Shown piece by piece: positions 23,728-33,771 of a stretch of DNA of 64,000 nucleotides. Location: assembly GCA_023382435.1 (NCBI GenBank), contig JAHDVS010000003.1:1-64000 (forward strand), written 5' to 3'. Within the stretch, counting starts at the first letter, position 1; each line of letters begins with the position of its first letter. The stretch is from Thermoleophilia bacterium. Its GTDB lineage: Bacteria > Actinomycetota > Thermoleophilia > Gaiellales > Gaiellaceae. The position numbers and the translations under genes are program-made. The notes beneath the pieces were generated by a model. It was not told the DNA's origin. It did no database searches and worked only from the letters and a program-made list of their open reading frames with translations.

Positions 23728-24701
23728 GCGCGCCGCTGCTGCGGGTCGAGACGTTGCACGTGTGGTTCGAGCTCGCGGGCGGCGGCGAGTTGCACGCGGT
23801 GCGCGGGATCGACTTCGAGCTCGCGGTGGGGGAGCGCTTCGGCCTCGTCGGCGAGTCGGGCTGCGGAAAGACCACGGCGATCCTTGCGCTGATGGGGCTG
23901 CTGCCCCCGAACGCGAGCGTGGCCGGCCGGGTCGTCCTCGACGGCGAGGACATCCTCGCCCGCGGGGAGGACAGCGTCAGCCCCCACCGCTGGCGTGACA
24001 TCGCCATGGTCTTCCAGGGCGCGATGAACGCCTTCAACCCGGTGCGGCGGATCGGAGACCAGATCGTCGAGCCGATGGAGCTGCACCGAGTTGCCGAGGG
24101 GAAGGAGGCCCATCGCCGGGCGGCCGAGCTGCTCGAGCTCGTCGGGATCGCGCGCAACCGGATCGAGTCCTACCCGCACGAGCTCTCCGGCGGCATGCGC
24201 CAGCGAGCCGCGATCGCGATGGCGCTGGCCTGCAAGCCCAAGCTCGTGCTCGCGGACGAGCCGACGACGGCGCTCGACGTGATGGTGCAGGCCCAGATCC
24301 TCAACCTCCTCGTCAGCCTGTCCGAGGAGCTCGGGCTCGCCCTCGTCCTCGTCACGCACGACCTGCCCGTGGTCGCGCAGACCTGCGGGCGGACCGCGGT
24401 CATGTACGCGGGCCGGATCGCCGAGGCGGGGCCTCTCGACGCCCTCTACCACGACCCCCGGCACCCGTACACGCGCCTTCTGTTCGCGACCACGCCCGAC
24501 CTCTTCGAGCAGCGGGAGGTCGTGTCGATCCCCGGCGTGCCGCCACGCCTCGATCGGGAGCCCGCGGGCTGCGCGTTCGCCCCGCGCTGCGACAGCGCGT
24601 TCGCTCCCTGCGCGAGCGTCACTCCGAGAGCCCTCATCGTCGGGGACGGGCGAACGGCGGAATGCCACCTCAACGACCCGGCCGCAAGGGCGGCGTCTTG
24701 A
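23724..24701 (+). CDS. Peptide ABC transporter ATP-binding protein, DppD type
   Basis: ATPase subunit of 325 aa. Walker A is GESGCGKTTAI, the signature LSGGMRQRAAIAMALA, Walker B LVLADEPTTALD. The C-terminal oligopeptide-transporter extension (GVPPRLDREPAGCAFAPRCD) carries the spaced cysteines that often hold an Fe-S cluster in this family. ATG 23724 overlaps the permease stop by 4 bp. Confidence 0.9.
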   Translation: MSAPLLRVETLHVWFELAGGGELHAVRGIDFELAVGERFGLVGESGCGKTTAILALMGLLPPNASVAGRVVLDGEDILARGEDSVSPHRWRDIAMVFQGAMNAFNPVRRIGDQIVEPMELHRVAEGKEAHRRAAELLELVGIARNRIESYPHELSGGMRQRAAIAMALACKPKLVLADEPTTALDVMVQAQILNLLVSLSEELGLALVLVTHDLPVVAQTCGRTAVMYAGRIAEAGPLDALYHDPRHPYTRLLFATTPDLFEQREVVSIPGVPPRLDREPAGCAFAPRCDSAFAPCASVTPRALIVGDGRTAECHLNDPAARAAS

Positions 24702-25723
24702 GCTCGAACGGGGTCACGGCGCTGCTCGAGGTCGAGGGGCTCGTGACCCGGTTCCCGGTTCGCCGTGGCCTCGCGAGCGCCCTGGCACGGCGCCCCAGGC
24801 AGATGGTGCACGCCGTCGAGGGGGTGTCGTTCTCACTGCACGCCGGCGAGCTGCTAGCGCTGGTCGGCGAGTCCGGCTGCGGCAAGACCACGACCGCGCA
24901 CACCGCGATGCGCCTGCTCGAGCCGGACGCGGGCACGATCCGCTTCCACGGCCACGACATCACGCGGCTCCGCCCGCGCGAGCTGCGGCCGCTACGCAGA
25001 TTGATGCAGATCATCTACCAGGACCCGTACGAAGCCCTCGATCCCCGCTTCCGCGTGCGCCAGACAATCGAGGAGCCGCTCCTCGTGCACCGCCTCGGCA
25101 CGTCGCGGGCCGAGCGGAACGCGCTGATGCACGAGGCGCTGACGCGGGCCGGGCTGACCCCACCGGAGCTCTACGCAGAGCGCTTCCCGCACGAGTTGTC
25201 GGGCGGCCAGCGCCAGCGAGCCGCGGTGGCCGCGGCCCTCGTGCTCGGCCCCGAGCTGCTGGTCGCCGACGAGCCCGTATCGATGCTCGACGTGTCGGTG
25301 CGCGCCGGCATCCTCTCGCTGCTCGACGAGCTCCGCCGCTCCGGGCTCGGGGTGCTGATGATCACGCACGATCTCTCGACAGCCGCCCACTACGCGGATC
25401 GGATCGCCGTCATGTACCTCGGACGGATCGTGGAGGAGGGCCCGGCGCGGGAGGTGGTCTCGAGCCCGCGCCATCCGTACACGCGGGCGCTCGTCTCGGT
25501 CATCCCACGGCCCGACCCGCGCGAGCGCTCGACCCCGCAGATCCTGCGGGGAGAGGCGCCCGACCCCGTCGACGTGCCGCCGGGCTGCCGGTTTCACCCG
25601 CGCTGCCCGCTCGCCTTCGACCGCTGCGCGACTGACGACCCGGTCGAGCTCGTGACCGTCGGGTCGAGCGGGCACCGGGCGGCCTGCTGGCTGCTGGGGA
25701 ACAGCACGAACGACGGCCCCTAA
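24698..25723 (+). CDS. Peptide ABC transporter ATP-binding protein, DppF type
   Basis: The second ATPase carries Walker A GESGCGKTTTA, signature LSGGQRQRAAVAAALV and Walker B LLVADEPVSMLD, and ends with GCRFHPRCPLAFDRC. I take TTG 24698, whose TTGA overlap with the previous stop matches the coupling elsewhere in the operon (341 aa). ATG 24662 in the same frame would overlap the previous gene by 40 bp (353 aa). The operon ends at a strong hairpin. Confidence 0.85.
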   Translation: MSSNGVTALLEVEGLVTRFPVRRGLASALARRPRQMVHAVEGVSFSLHAGELLALVGESGCGKTTTAHTAMRLLEPDAGTIRFHGHDITRLRPRELRPLRRLMQIIYQDPYEALDPRFRVRQTIEEPLLVHRLGTSRAERNALMHEALTRAGLTPPELYAERFPHELSGGQRQRAAVAAALVLGPELLVADEPVSMLDVSVRAGILSLLDELRRSGLGVLMITHDLSTAAHYADRIAVMYLGRIVEEGPAREVVSSPRHPYTRALVSVIPRPDPRERSTPQILRGEAPDPVDVPPGCRFHPRCPLAFDRCATDDPVELVTVGSSGHRAACWLLGNSTNDGP

Positions 25724-25724
25724 A

Positions 25725-25760
25725 ACGTCGGAAGGGCCGGTCTCCCGGCCCTTCCGACGT
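25725..25760. terminator. Bidirectional terminator between the importer operon and groEL
   Basis: ACGTCGGAAGGGCCGG (25725-25740) and its exact inverse (25745-25760) form a 16-bp perfect stem with loop TCTC. AAAA at 25722-25725 gives a short U-tract for groEL transcripts coming from the right. Convergent stop codons lie on both sides. Confidence 0.88.
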
Positions 25761-25781
25761 CGATCCCCTGGCGCGGGGTCT

Positions 25782-27416
<1,635 letters not shown>

Positions 27417-27438
27417 TCAGGTTTCCTCCGTGCCTTTC

Positions 27439-27759
27439 CTAGGCGGCTTTCTTCGACTTCTTGGTCTCGGTCTTCACGACCTTTGCGAGCACGTCGGACT
27501 CCCGGAGGATCAGGTACTCCTCGGCGCCGATCTTGATCTCCGTGCCGCCGTACTTGGAGAAGATGATCTCGTCACCCTCGTCCACGTCCATCTTCACGTG
27601 CTCGCCGTCCTCGTCCCGGGGGCCCGGGCCGACCGCCAGCACGCGGCCCCGCTGCGGCTTCTCCTTCGCCGTGTCCGGCAGAACGATGCCGCTCGCCAGG
27701 ACCTCCTCCTCGTCGAGAACCTCGACGATGAGGCGGTCACCAAGAGGCTGCAGATCCAT
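27439..27759 (-). CDS. groES: Co-chaperonin GroES (Hsp10)
   Basis: The 106-aa lid of the GroEL chamber. [14 protein letters not shown], the mobile-loop region [15 protein letters not shown], and [15 protein letters not shown] are typical; a basic tail KKSKKAA is added. AGGAGG precedes ATG 27759. Two CIRCE operators upstream show HrcA control. Confidence 0.96.
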   Translation of the reverse strand: MDLQPLGDRLIVEVLDEEEVLASGIVLPDTAKEKPQRGRVLAVGPGPRDEDGEHVKMDVDEGDEIIFSKYGGTEIKIGAEEYLILRESDVLAKVVKTETKKSKKAA

Positions 27760-27793
27760 GTAGCGCTCCTCCTGTCTTCGCCGTTTCGAATCG

Positions 27794-27820
27794 CTGGCAC
27801 TCGCTAGAGGGGAGTGCCAG
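27794..27820. promoter_or_regulatory. CIRCE operator 1 (HrcA site), promoter-proximal
   Basis: CTGGCACTC (27794-27802), a 9-bp spacer and GAGTGCCAG (27812-27820) form a perfect inverted repeat that follows the CIRCE rule (TTAGCACTC-N9-GAGTGCTAA) with two changes per arm. It lies in the groES leader just after the predicted transcription start. Confidence 0.9.
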
Positions 27821-27836
27821 GAATTGCTCCCTGCGA

Positions 27837-27866
27837 ACTGTAGCGCAGCCGGAGCGATTCCCGCAA
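27837..27866 (-). promoter_or_regulatory. groES promoter
   Basis: TTGCGG (27866-27861) and TACAGT (27842-27837), 18 bp apart on the minus strand, form a sigma-70-type promoter. It lies between the two CIRCE elements and predicts a start near 27830. Confidence 0.6.
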
Positions 27867-27873
27867 GTGCTGC

Positions 27874-27900
27874 CTGGCACTCGACACGTACGAGTGCCAA
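27874..27900. promoter_or_regulatory. CIRCE operator 2 (HrcA site), upstream of the -35
   Basis: CTGGCACTC (27874-27882), a 9-bp spacer and GAGTGCCAA (27892-27900) differ in one outer base pair. Centre-to-centre distance from operator 1 is 80 bp, so two HrcA dimers would bracket the promoter. Confidence 0.88.
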
Positions 27901-27974
27901 AACGACGAACCGGGTGCCCGTTCGTGCTCCCGGGGCGGGAACCTCTATCATTCCCTGCGCCCCGGGGCACGCCC

Positions 27975-28343
27975 ATGCCGAGCTACGCTCTCAACTTCTA
28001 CTCGCCGATCGTCGCCGATCAGCTGCGCAGCCGGCGCAAGACGGCCACGATCAGGCTCGGAGACAAGTCCGGGAAGTACAAGAAGGGGATGATCGTCCGC
28101 GTCCTCGCCGGCACCCGCTTCGGCCCGCGGGAGCTGATTTTCGACGCGGTCATCGACAAGGTCGAGGTCAAGCCGCTCGGAGAGCTGTCCCCCCGCGAGG
28201 TCACGCACGACAGCCCGGAGCTGCGCCGGACGGACGAGGTCGCGCAGTTTCTCTCGCAGCTCTACAACCGGGACGTGACCGAGACCGACACGGTCACGGT
28301 GATCTACTTCTCGGAGATCCTCAACGGGGCAAGGCCCCGGTAG
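27975..28343 (+). CDS. ASCH/PUA-like domain protein
   Basis: The 122-aa protein opens [20 protein letters not shown] followed by [11 protein letters not shown], the pattern of ASCH domains, a PUA-like fold proposed to bind RNA or modified nucleosides. [19 protein letters not shown] and [15 protein letters not shown] follow. The function is not established. ATG 27975 begins directly before the domain; TATCAT at 27946-27951 is a possible -10. It is divergent from groES, and CIRCE operator 2 lies between them. Confidence 0.7.
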   Translation: MPSYALNFYSPIVADQLRSRRKTATIRLGDKSGKYKKGMIVRVLAGTRFGPRELIFDAVIDKVEVKPLGELSPREVTHDSPELRRTDEVAQFLSQLYNRDVTETDTVTVIYFSEILNGARPR

Positions 28344-28358
28344 ACGCAGCCGGCGACT

Positions 28359-28640
28359 CTAGCGGCGGGAGGCCCGGCGGATCGGAACGCCGAACCTGGT
28401 CGGCTCCCTGAGCGCAGCGCCGCACTCCTCGCACTCGACCGAGAACACGGAAGGGATCCTCGCGTCGCAGGCCGGGCAGCGGCTGAGGTACGCGGTCGCG
28501 CAGGCGGGGCATGCCGACGGCAAGGCGGCCTCGCCGCCCTCGAAGTAGCGCTGGGCGTGGCCGCAGGCCGGGCAGAACGCGACCCAGTCGCCGAGGGTCT
28601 TCCGCCGCTCCTCCTGGAGCCAGGTTCGTTTGCGGGGCAT
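28359..28640 (-). CDS. Small zinc-ribbon protein
   Basis: The 93-aa protein carries four CxxC knuckles (CPAC, CPAC, CPAC, CEEC), enough for two zinc ribbons. Basic termini (MPRKRTW, IRRASRR) suggest nucleic-acid contact. The function is unknown. ATG 28640 lies 6 nt after TAGAGT. Confidence 0.65.
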   Translation of the reverse strand: MPRKRTWLQEERRKTLGDWVAFCPACGHAQRYFEGGEAALPSACPACATAYLSRCPACDARIPSVFSVECEECGAALREPTRFGVPIRRASRR

Positions 28641-28652
28641 GGCCTCACTCTA
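28641..28652 (-). promoter_or_regulatory. -10 element TAGAGT, 6 nt before the zinc-ribbon gene
   Basis: TAGAGT (28652-28647) and the spacer GAGGCC lead to ATG 28640. The spacer contains GAGG, so a ribosome contact is not excluded. Confidence 0.4.
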
Positions 28653-28681
28653 GTCGCGCCGGGGGGTCGGGAGCCGTCGGC

Positions 28682-28716
28682 TAGAGTTGGCGGGAGCGAC
28701 GAGAGGAGACGCTCGC
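28682..28716 (+). promoter_or_regulatory. Promoter and ribosome site of the 2-oxoacid dehydrogenase operon
   Basis: The same hexamer TAGAGT (28682-28687) faces the plus strand. It is followed by a short leader with AGAGGAG (28702-28708), 8 nt before ATG 28717. Unlike most neighbours this operon has a leader and a ribosome site. Confidence 0.5.
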
Positions 28717-29763
28717 ATGGCCCTCGCCAGGGAGGCAGAGCCGGTCGGCTCGCTCCACGAGATCAGAGAGGCCGGGCTCGCCCGGGATGACCTCCTCACC
28801 ATCTACCGCCACCTCCTCGTGACCCGCGGTGTCGAGGAGCGCGGCCACATCCTCTACAGGCAGGGCAAGATCCCCGGCAGCTTCTACACGGGCCGCGGGA
28901 ACGAGGCCGCCGCTGTCGGCGTGGCCACCGCGATGGGCCCGCACGACGTCGGCGCGCCACTGCACCGCGACATGGGCGTCCAGATCGTCCGCGGCGTGGA
29001 GCCGTGGCGGATCTTCGCGAACTACATGGGCCGGGCAGGTGGGCCCGCGAAGGGCAAGGACGGCAACGTCCACATGGCCGACGACCACCTCGGGCTGATC
29101 GCGATGGTCAGCCACCTGCCGGCCGTGATGCCCGTCGCGGTCGGCTGCGCGCTCGCCTTTCGCATCCGCGAGGAGGCCCGCGTTGCGGTCACCTGGTTCG
29201 GCGACGGCGCCTCCGCACGCGGCGACACCCACGAGGCGATGAATTTCGCCGGCGTGCGGCGTCTCCCCGTCGTCTTCGTCTGTGACAACAACCACTGGGC
29301 CTACTCGACCCCGAGCCATCTCGAGTACGCGTGCGATCGGATCGCCGACAGGGCGCAGGCCTACGGCTTCGAGGGGGTTGTCGTCGACGGCACCGACGTG
29401 CTGGCCGTGTACCGGGAGGCCGGGCGAGCGATCGAGAAGGCGCGCGCCGGCGGGGGGCCGACGCTGCTCGAGTGCGAGACGATGCGCATGGAGGGCCACG
29501 CCGCGCACGACGACGCGTCCTACGTGCCGAGGGAGATGCTCGAGGCGTGGGCCGAGCGCGACCCGATCGACCGGTTCCGCGCCTGGCTGCGCGAGCACGC
29601 CGGCCTGACCGAGGGCGAGGAGGACGACCTGCGCTCGGACGTCAAGCGGCTGCTCGAGGATGCGGTCCGCCGCGCGGAGGAGAGCCCGCTGCCCGAACCG
29701 GAGACCGCGCTCGAAGGGGTGTACGCGGAGCCCGGCGAGCTCGACGTGCTGCACTTCCCCTGA
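28717..29763 (+). CDS. 2-oxoacid dehydrogenase E1 alpha subunit (pyruvate or branched-chain type)
   Basis: This is the thiamine-diphosphate subunit that decarboxylates pyruvate or a branched-chain 2-oxoacid. The ThDP motif runs from GDGASARGD to CDNNHWAYS, with the expected ~30-residue spacing. ECETMRMEGHAAHDDASYVP near residue 250 is the phosphorylation-loop-like block of this alpha2beta2 family. The ATG at 28717 has a good ribosome site, and a 348-aa length is usual. Whether it is PDH or BCKDH cannot be settled by eye. E1 beta starts 1 bp after the stop codon. Confidence 0.85.
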   Translation: MALAREAEPVGSLHEIREAGLARDDLLTIYRHLLVTRGVEERGHILYRQGKIPGSFYTGRGNEAAAVGVATAMGPHDVGAPLHRDMGVQIVRGVEPWRIFANYMGRAGGPAKGKDGNVHMADDHLGLIAMVSHLPAVMPVAVGCALAFRIREEARVAVTWFGDGASARGDTHEAMNFAGVRRLPVVFVCDNNHWAYSTPSHLEYACDRIADRAQAYGFEGVVVDGTDVLAVYREAGRAIEKARAGGGPTLLECETMRMEGHAAHDDASYVPREMLEAWAERDPIDRFRAWLREHAGLTEGEEDDLRSDVKRLLEDAVRRAEESPLPEPETALEGVYAEPGELDVLHFP

Positions 29764-29764
29764 C

Positions 29765-30739
29765 ATGGCCGAGCTGACCTACGTCCAGGCGATCTCGCAG
29801 GCGCTCGTGGAGGAGCTGCGCCGGGACGAGCGTGTGTTCGTGATCGGCCAGGACGTGGGCATGTTCGGCGGCGCGTTCAAGGTCACGAAGGGCCTCCAGG
29901 AGGAGTTCGGCGAGTGGCGGGTGATCGACGCGCCGCTGTCGGAGGTCGCGATCGTCGGCGGCGCGATCGGGGCCGCGCTCGTGGGCCTGCGCCCGATCGC
30001 CGAGATCCAGTTCGCGGACTTCGTCTCGATCGCCTGGGACCAGCTGACCACCGTCGCCGCCAAACAGCACTACCGCGCCGGCACGCCGGTGCCGCTGGTC
30101 GTGCGCCTGCCGTCGGGCGGAGGCTTCTCCGGCGGCCCCTTCCACTCGCAGAGCCCCGAGTCGAGCTTCGCGCACGTGCCCGGCCTCAAGATCGCCTGTC
30201 CGGCAACCCCGGCGGACGCCAAGGGCCTGCTCGTCTCGGCGCTCGCCGACCCGAACCCTGTCCTCTACTTCGAGCACAAGCACCTCTACCGGCGCATCAA
30301 GGGGGAGGTTCCCGACGGTCGCTTCGCCGTGCCGTTCGGCAAGGCGCGCATCCACCGCGAGGGCTCCGACGCGACGGTCGTGACCTGGGGGGCCATGGTG
30401 CACACGGCTGCGGAGGCGGCCGAGATCGTGGCAGCCGACGGGATCTCGGCCGAGATCCTCGACCTGCGCACGCTCGCGCCCTGGGACCGCGAGGCCGTGC
30501 TCGGGTCGGTCGCGAAGACGTCGAAGCTGCTCGTGCTGCACGAGGACGTGCGCACCGGCGGCTTCGGCGCGGAGATCGCCGCAACCGTGGCGGAGGAGGC
30601 GTTCGAGTCGCTCGACGCGCCCATCACCCGGATCGCCGCGCCCGACACCCCCGTCCCGTTCTCGCCGCCGCTCGAGCGGCGCTTCATCCCCCAGGTGGAG
30701 GACGTCGCTCGCGGCCTGCGCGAGCTCGCCGCCTACTAG
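29765..30739 (+). CDS. 2-oxoacid dehydrogenase E1 beta subunit
   Basis: The beta subunit completes the E1 heterotetramer and contacts E2. LTYVQAISQALVEELRRDER and VFVIGQDVGMFGG, EIQFADF and PFHSQSPESSFAHVPGLKIA are family blocks; the last carries the active-site His. 324 aa is normal. Tightly linked to E1 alpha and, through a 14-bp gap with CGGAGGAG, to E2. Confidence 0.87.
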   Translation: MAELTYVQAISQALVEELRRDERVFVIGQDVGMFGGAFKVTKGLQEEFGEWRVIDAPLSEVAIVGGAIGAALVGLRPIAEIQFADFVSIAWDQLTTVAAKQHYRAGTPVPLVVRLPSGGGFSGGPFHSQSPESSFAHVPGLKIACPATPADAKGLLVSALADPNPVLYFEHKHLYRRIKGEVPDGRFAVPFGKARIHREGSDATVVTWGAMVHTAAEAAEIVAADGISAEILDLRTLAPWDREAVLGSVAKTSKLLVLHEDVRTGGFGAEIAATVAEEAFESLDAPITRIAAPDTPVPFSPPLERRFIPQVEDVARGLRELAAY

Positions 30740-30753
30740 TCTCCGGAGGAGCG

Positions 30754-32109
30754 ATGGTCACAGGAACCGCAGTCGAGGTGGTGATGCCCCAGATGGGCGT
30801 GTCCGTCTCCGAGGGCACGATTACGCGCTGGCTCAAGTCGGAGGGTGACGCCGTTGCCGCCGACGAGCCGCTGCTCGAGATCTCGACCGACAAGGTGGAC
30901 ACCGAGGTGCCGTGCCCCGCTGACGGGGTGCTCGCCCGGATCCTCGTGGGAGAAGGCGAGACCGTCGCGGTCGGGACCGCGCTCGCGACGATCGTCCCGC
31001 CCGGAGGCGAGACACCGCCCGCGCCCTCGCCTGCTGCCGCGCCGGCAGCGGAGGCTCCGGCGGTAGCGCCTCCCGTGGCGGAACGCGAGCTCGCGCCCGC
31101 GAGCGGCGACGGCGAGAACGGCCAGGGCGAGGGCCGCGCGTTCGTCTCCCCCGTCGTCGCCCGGATCGCAGCCGAGCACGGGGTCGACGTGAGTCGCGTG
31201 CCGGGCACCGGCCGCGGTGGGCGCGTCACCAAGAAGGACATCCTCGCGCACGTCGAGTCCGGCGCGCCCGAAGCGGCGGCTCCCGCCCCTCCCTCCGAGA
31301 CCCCGCCCGCGGAGCCGCCGCCCCACCTCGCGCCGCCCGAGCGGGCGCTCGCCCCGCCCGCGACCCCGGCCCAGCCGGCCGCGGCGGAGACGCTCCCCGG
31401 CGAGACGATCGAGCCGCTGAGCGTGATGCGCCGCGCGATCGCCGAGCACATGACCCGCTCCGTCCAGACGTCCGCGCACGTCACCTGCGTGTTCGAGATC
31501 GACATGTCACGGGTGGTCGCGATCCGTGAGCGGCGCAAGCGCGAGTACGAGGAGCGCCACGGCGTGCGCCTCACCTACCTCCCGTTCATCTGCCGCGCGA
31601 TCGTGGACGCGCTCGGGACGTGGCCACGGCTGAACGCGGAGATCCGCGGCGACACGATCGTGACGAAGCGCTTCGTCAACCTCGGTGTCGCGGTCGCGCT
31701 CGACGACGGCAAGGGTCTGATCGTCCCCGTGATCCGAAACGCCGAGGAGAAGAACCTGCTCGGGCTCGCACGCTCCATCGCCGATCTGGCCGAGCGGGCA
31801 CGCACCAAGCGGCTCTCCCCGGACGAGGTCCGCGGCGGCACGTTCACGATCACGAACCCGGGCGGGTTCGGCGCGATCATGGGCACGCCGATCATCAACC
31901 AGCCGCAGGTCGGGATCATCGACGTCGAGGCGATCGTCAAGCGCCCCGTCGTCGTCACCGACGAGCACGGGAACGACGCGATCGCGATCCGCCCGGTCAT
32001 GAACCTGTCGCTCTCCTACGACCACCGCCTCGTCGACGGCGCGTACGCCGCTCCGTTCATGCGCGACATCCGCACGAGCCTCGAGACCTGGGAGGAGGAG
32101 GCGTATTAG
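30754..32109 (+). CDS. Dihydrolipoamide acyltransferase (E2)
   Basis: E2 carries the acyl group on lipoate and passes it to CoA. One lipoyl domain (residues ~5-80) has the lysine in EISTDKVDTEV. A Pro/Ala-rich linker follows, then the E1/E3-binding domain FVSPVVARIAAEHGVDVSRV (~130-165). A second linker leads to the catalytic domain with SYDHRLVDGAYAAPFM (catalytic His) and NPGGFGAIMGTPIINQPQ. 451 aa. No E3 gene is in the operon, so a shared lipoamide dehydrogenase is expected elsewhere. lipB and lipA, which attach and make the lipoate, follow directly. Confidence 0.9.
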   Translation: MVTGTAVEVVMPQMGVSVSEGTITRWLKSEGDAVAADEPLLEISTDKVDTEVPCPADGVLARILVGEGETVAVGTALATIVPPGGETPPAPSPAAAPAAEAPAVAPPVAERELAPASGDGENGQGEGRAFVSPVVARIAAEHGVDVSRVPGTGRGGRVTKKDILAHVESGAPEAAAPAPPSETPPAEPPPHLAPPERALAPPATPAQPAAAETLPGETIEPLSVMRRAIAEHMTRSVQTSAHVTCVFEIDMSRVVAIRERRKREYEERHGVRLTYLPFICRAIVDALGTWPRLNAEIRGDTIVTKRFVNLGVAVALDDGKGLIVPVIRNAEEKNLLGLARSIADLAERARTKRLSPDEVRGGTFTITNPGGFGAIMGTPIINQPQVGIIDVEAIVKRPVVVTDEHGNDAIAIRPVMNLSLSYDHRLVDGAYAAPFMRDIRTSLETWEEEAY

Positions 32110-32866
32110 CCGCGGCGCCTACCTCCTGAACGCGGGCCTGACCGGCTACCGGGAGGCGTGGGAGCTCCAGCGCAACCTCGCCGCCGCCGTCCGCCAGAGC
32201 GCGATCCCCGACACGGTCGTCCTGCTCGAGCACCCGCCGACGATCACGCTGGGACGCCGCACCTCCGGGGAGGAGCTACACGTGCCGCACGGGCTCGGCG
32301 TCGAGGTCGTCGAGACCGACCGCGGCGGGCGCTCCACCTACCACGCGCCCGGCCAGCTCGTCTGCTACCCGATCCTCGATCTGAACCGCCACGGGCGCGA
32401 CGTCAGGAAGTACTGCCGCGACCTCGAGCAGGCGGTGATCGAGACGCTGTCGGCCTTCGACCTCGAGGGCGCGAGGATCGACGGTCTCACCGGCGTCTGG
32501 CTGAGGGATCCCGACCGGAAAATCGCCTCGATCGGCGTCCACATCGCGCGCTGGGTCACGACCCACGGCTTCGCGCTCAACGTCGATCTCGACCCCGCTC
32601 CGTTCACGGACTGGATCACCGCCTGCGGGCTCGAGGGCGCGACGTTCACCACGATCGCGGCGGAGCTCGAGCGGCCCGTCACGGTCGCCCAGGCGCGCCC
32701 GCACGCCGCCCGCGCCGTCGCCTCCGTTTTCGACCTCGCGCTCGAGGAGCTGCCGGCCGGCGATGGCCTCGACCTCTGGCCCCAGCCGGTGCACGAGCGC
32801 GTCGTGAGGAACCCCGCCCCTCCGAAGGAGCCCCGTGGAGCCGAGCAAGTCGCTGCCCGTAGCTGA
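32105..32866 (+). CDS. lipB: Lipoyl(octanoyl) transferase
   Basis: LipB moves octanoate from acyl carrier protein to the lipoyl domains of E2. LLEHPPTITLGRR, RGGRSTYHAPGQLVCYP and the catalytic-Lys block DRKIASIGVHIARWVTTHGF with Cys in DWITACGLEG are diagnostic. No ATG, GTG or TTG occurs in frame until residue ~60, well inside the LEHPP block, so the true start must be unusual. ATT at 32105 overlaps the E2 stop (ATTAG) and lies 6 nt after GGAGGAGG, which makes it the best candidate (253 aa). GTG 32282 would remove essential sequence. Confidence 0.85.
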   Translation: MSRGAYLLNAGLTGYREAWELQRNLAAAVRQSAIPDTVVLLEHPPTITLGRRTSGEELHVPHGLGVEVVETDRGGRSTYHAPGQLVCYPILDLNRHGRDVRKYCRDLEQAVIETLSAFDLEGARIDGLTGVWLRDPDRKIASIGVHIARWVTTHGFALNVDLDPAPFTDWITACGLEGATFTTIAAELERPVTVAQARPHAARAVASVFDLALEELPAGDGLDLWPQPVHERVVRNPAPPKEPRGAEQVAARS

Positions 32867-33761
32867 GCGGCCGCGCCGGCCCGAGTGGATGAGGGTTCGC
32901 GCGCCGAGCCGCGACTCACGCTACTTCGAGGTGCGCGAGCTCCTGCACGGCCAGCGGCTCGCGACGATCTGCGAGGAGGCGCGCTGCCCGAACATCGGCG
33001 AATGCTGGGGACGCGGCACGGCGACGTTCCAGATCCTCGGCGAGACGTGCACGCGTGCCTGCCGCTACTGCTACGTGCACTCCGGCCGCCCGGATGCGCC
33101 GCCCGACCCGCTCGAGCCGCTGCGCCTCGCGCAGACCGCAAAGCAGATGGGGCTCTCGCACGTCGTCGTCACCTCGGTCGACCGCGACGACCTCCCCGAC
33201 CGCGGCGCCGGCCAGTTCGCGGCCGTCACCCGCGCGCTCGCGCGGATCCTGCCCGCCGCATCCGTCGAGCTCCTCACTCCCGACTTCCTCGGCGTCGAGG
33301 AGGAGGCGCTGCTGACCGTGCTCGCGGAGCGCCCGCAGGTGCTCGGTCACAACATCGAGACCGTTCGGCGCCTGCACCGCTCCATGCGCGGGGCGAAGGC
33401 CGACTACGACGGGGCGCTGGCACTGCTCGCCCGCGCGAAGGAGCTCGCCCGCTACCCGGTGCTGACCAAGTCCGGGCTGATCGTCGGGCTCGGCGAGACG
33501 AACGACGAGGTACTCGAGACGATGCGGAACCTGCGCGCACACGGCGTCGACGTGGTCACGATCGGCCAGTACCTCCGGCCCTCCCCGAAGCACGCGGCGA
33601 TCGACCGGTGGGTGCACCCCGACGAGTTCCGCGCCTTCCGCGAGGAGGGGGAGCGGATGGGCTTCGGCAGCGTCTTCGCGGGCCCGCTCGTGCGCTCCTC
33701 CTACCGCGCCGACGAGCAGCGCCACGCGGCCGAGAGCGGCCGCGGCGCGGTCGCCTACTGA
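32835..33761 (+). CDS. lipA: Lipoyl synthase (radical SAM)
   Basis: LipA inserts two sulfurs into octanoyl groups on lipoyl domains. It has the auxiliary-cluster motif CEEARCPNIGEC (near residues 48-59), the radical-SAM motif CTRACRYC, and the C-terminal RSSY serine ligand. 308 aa. GTG 32835 overlaps the end of lipB by 32 bp. Immediate linkage E2-lipB-lipA shows coupled production of the complex and its cofactor. Confidence 0.93.
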   Translation: MEPSKSLPVAERPRRPEWMRVRAPSRDSRYFEVRELLHGQRLATICEEARCPNIGECWGRGTATFQILGETCTRACRYCYVHSGRPDAPPDPLEPLRLAQTAKQMGLSHVVVTSVDRDDLPDRGAGQFAAVTRALARILPAASVELLTPDFLGVEEEALLTVLAERPQVLGHNIETVRRLHRSMRGAKADYDGALALLARAKELARYPVLTKSGLIVGLGETNDEVLETMRNLRAHGVDVVTIGQYLRPSPKHAAIDRWVHPDEFRAFREEGERMGFGSVFAGPLVRSSYRADEQRHAAESGRGAVAY

Positions 33762-33771
33762 GCTCCCGGCG

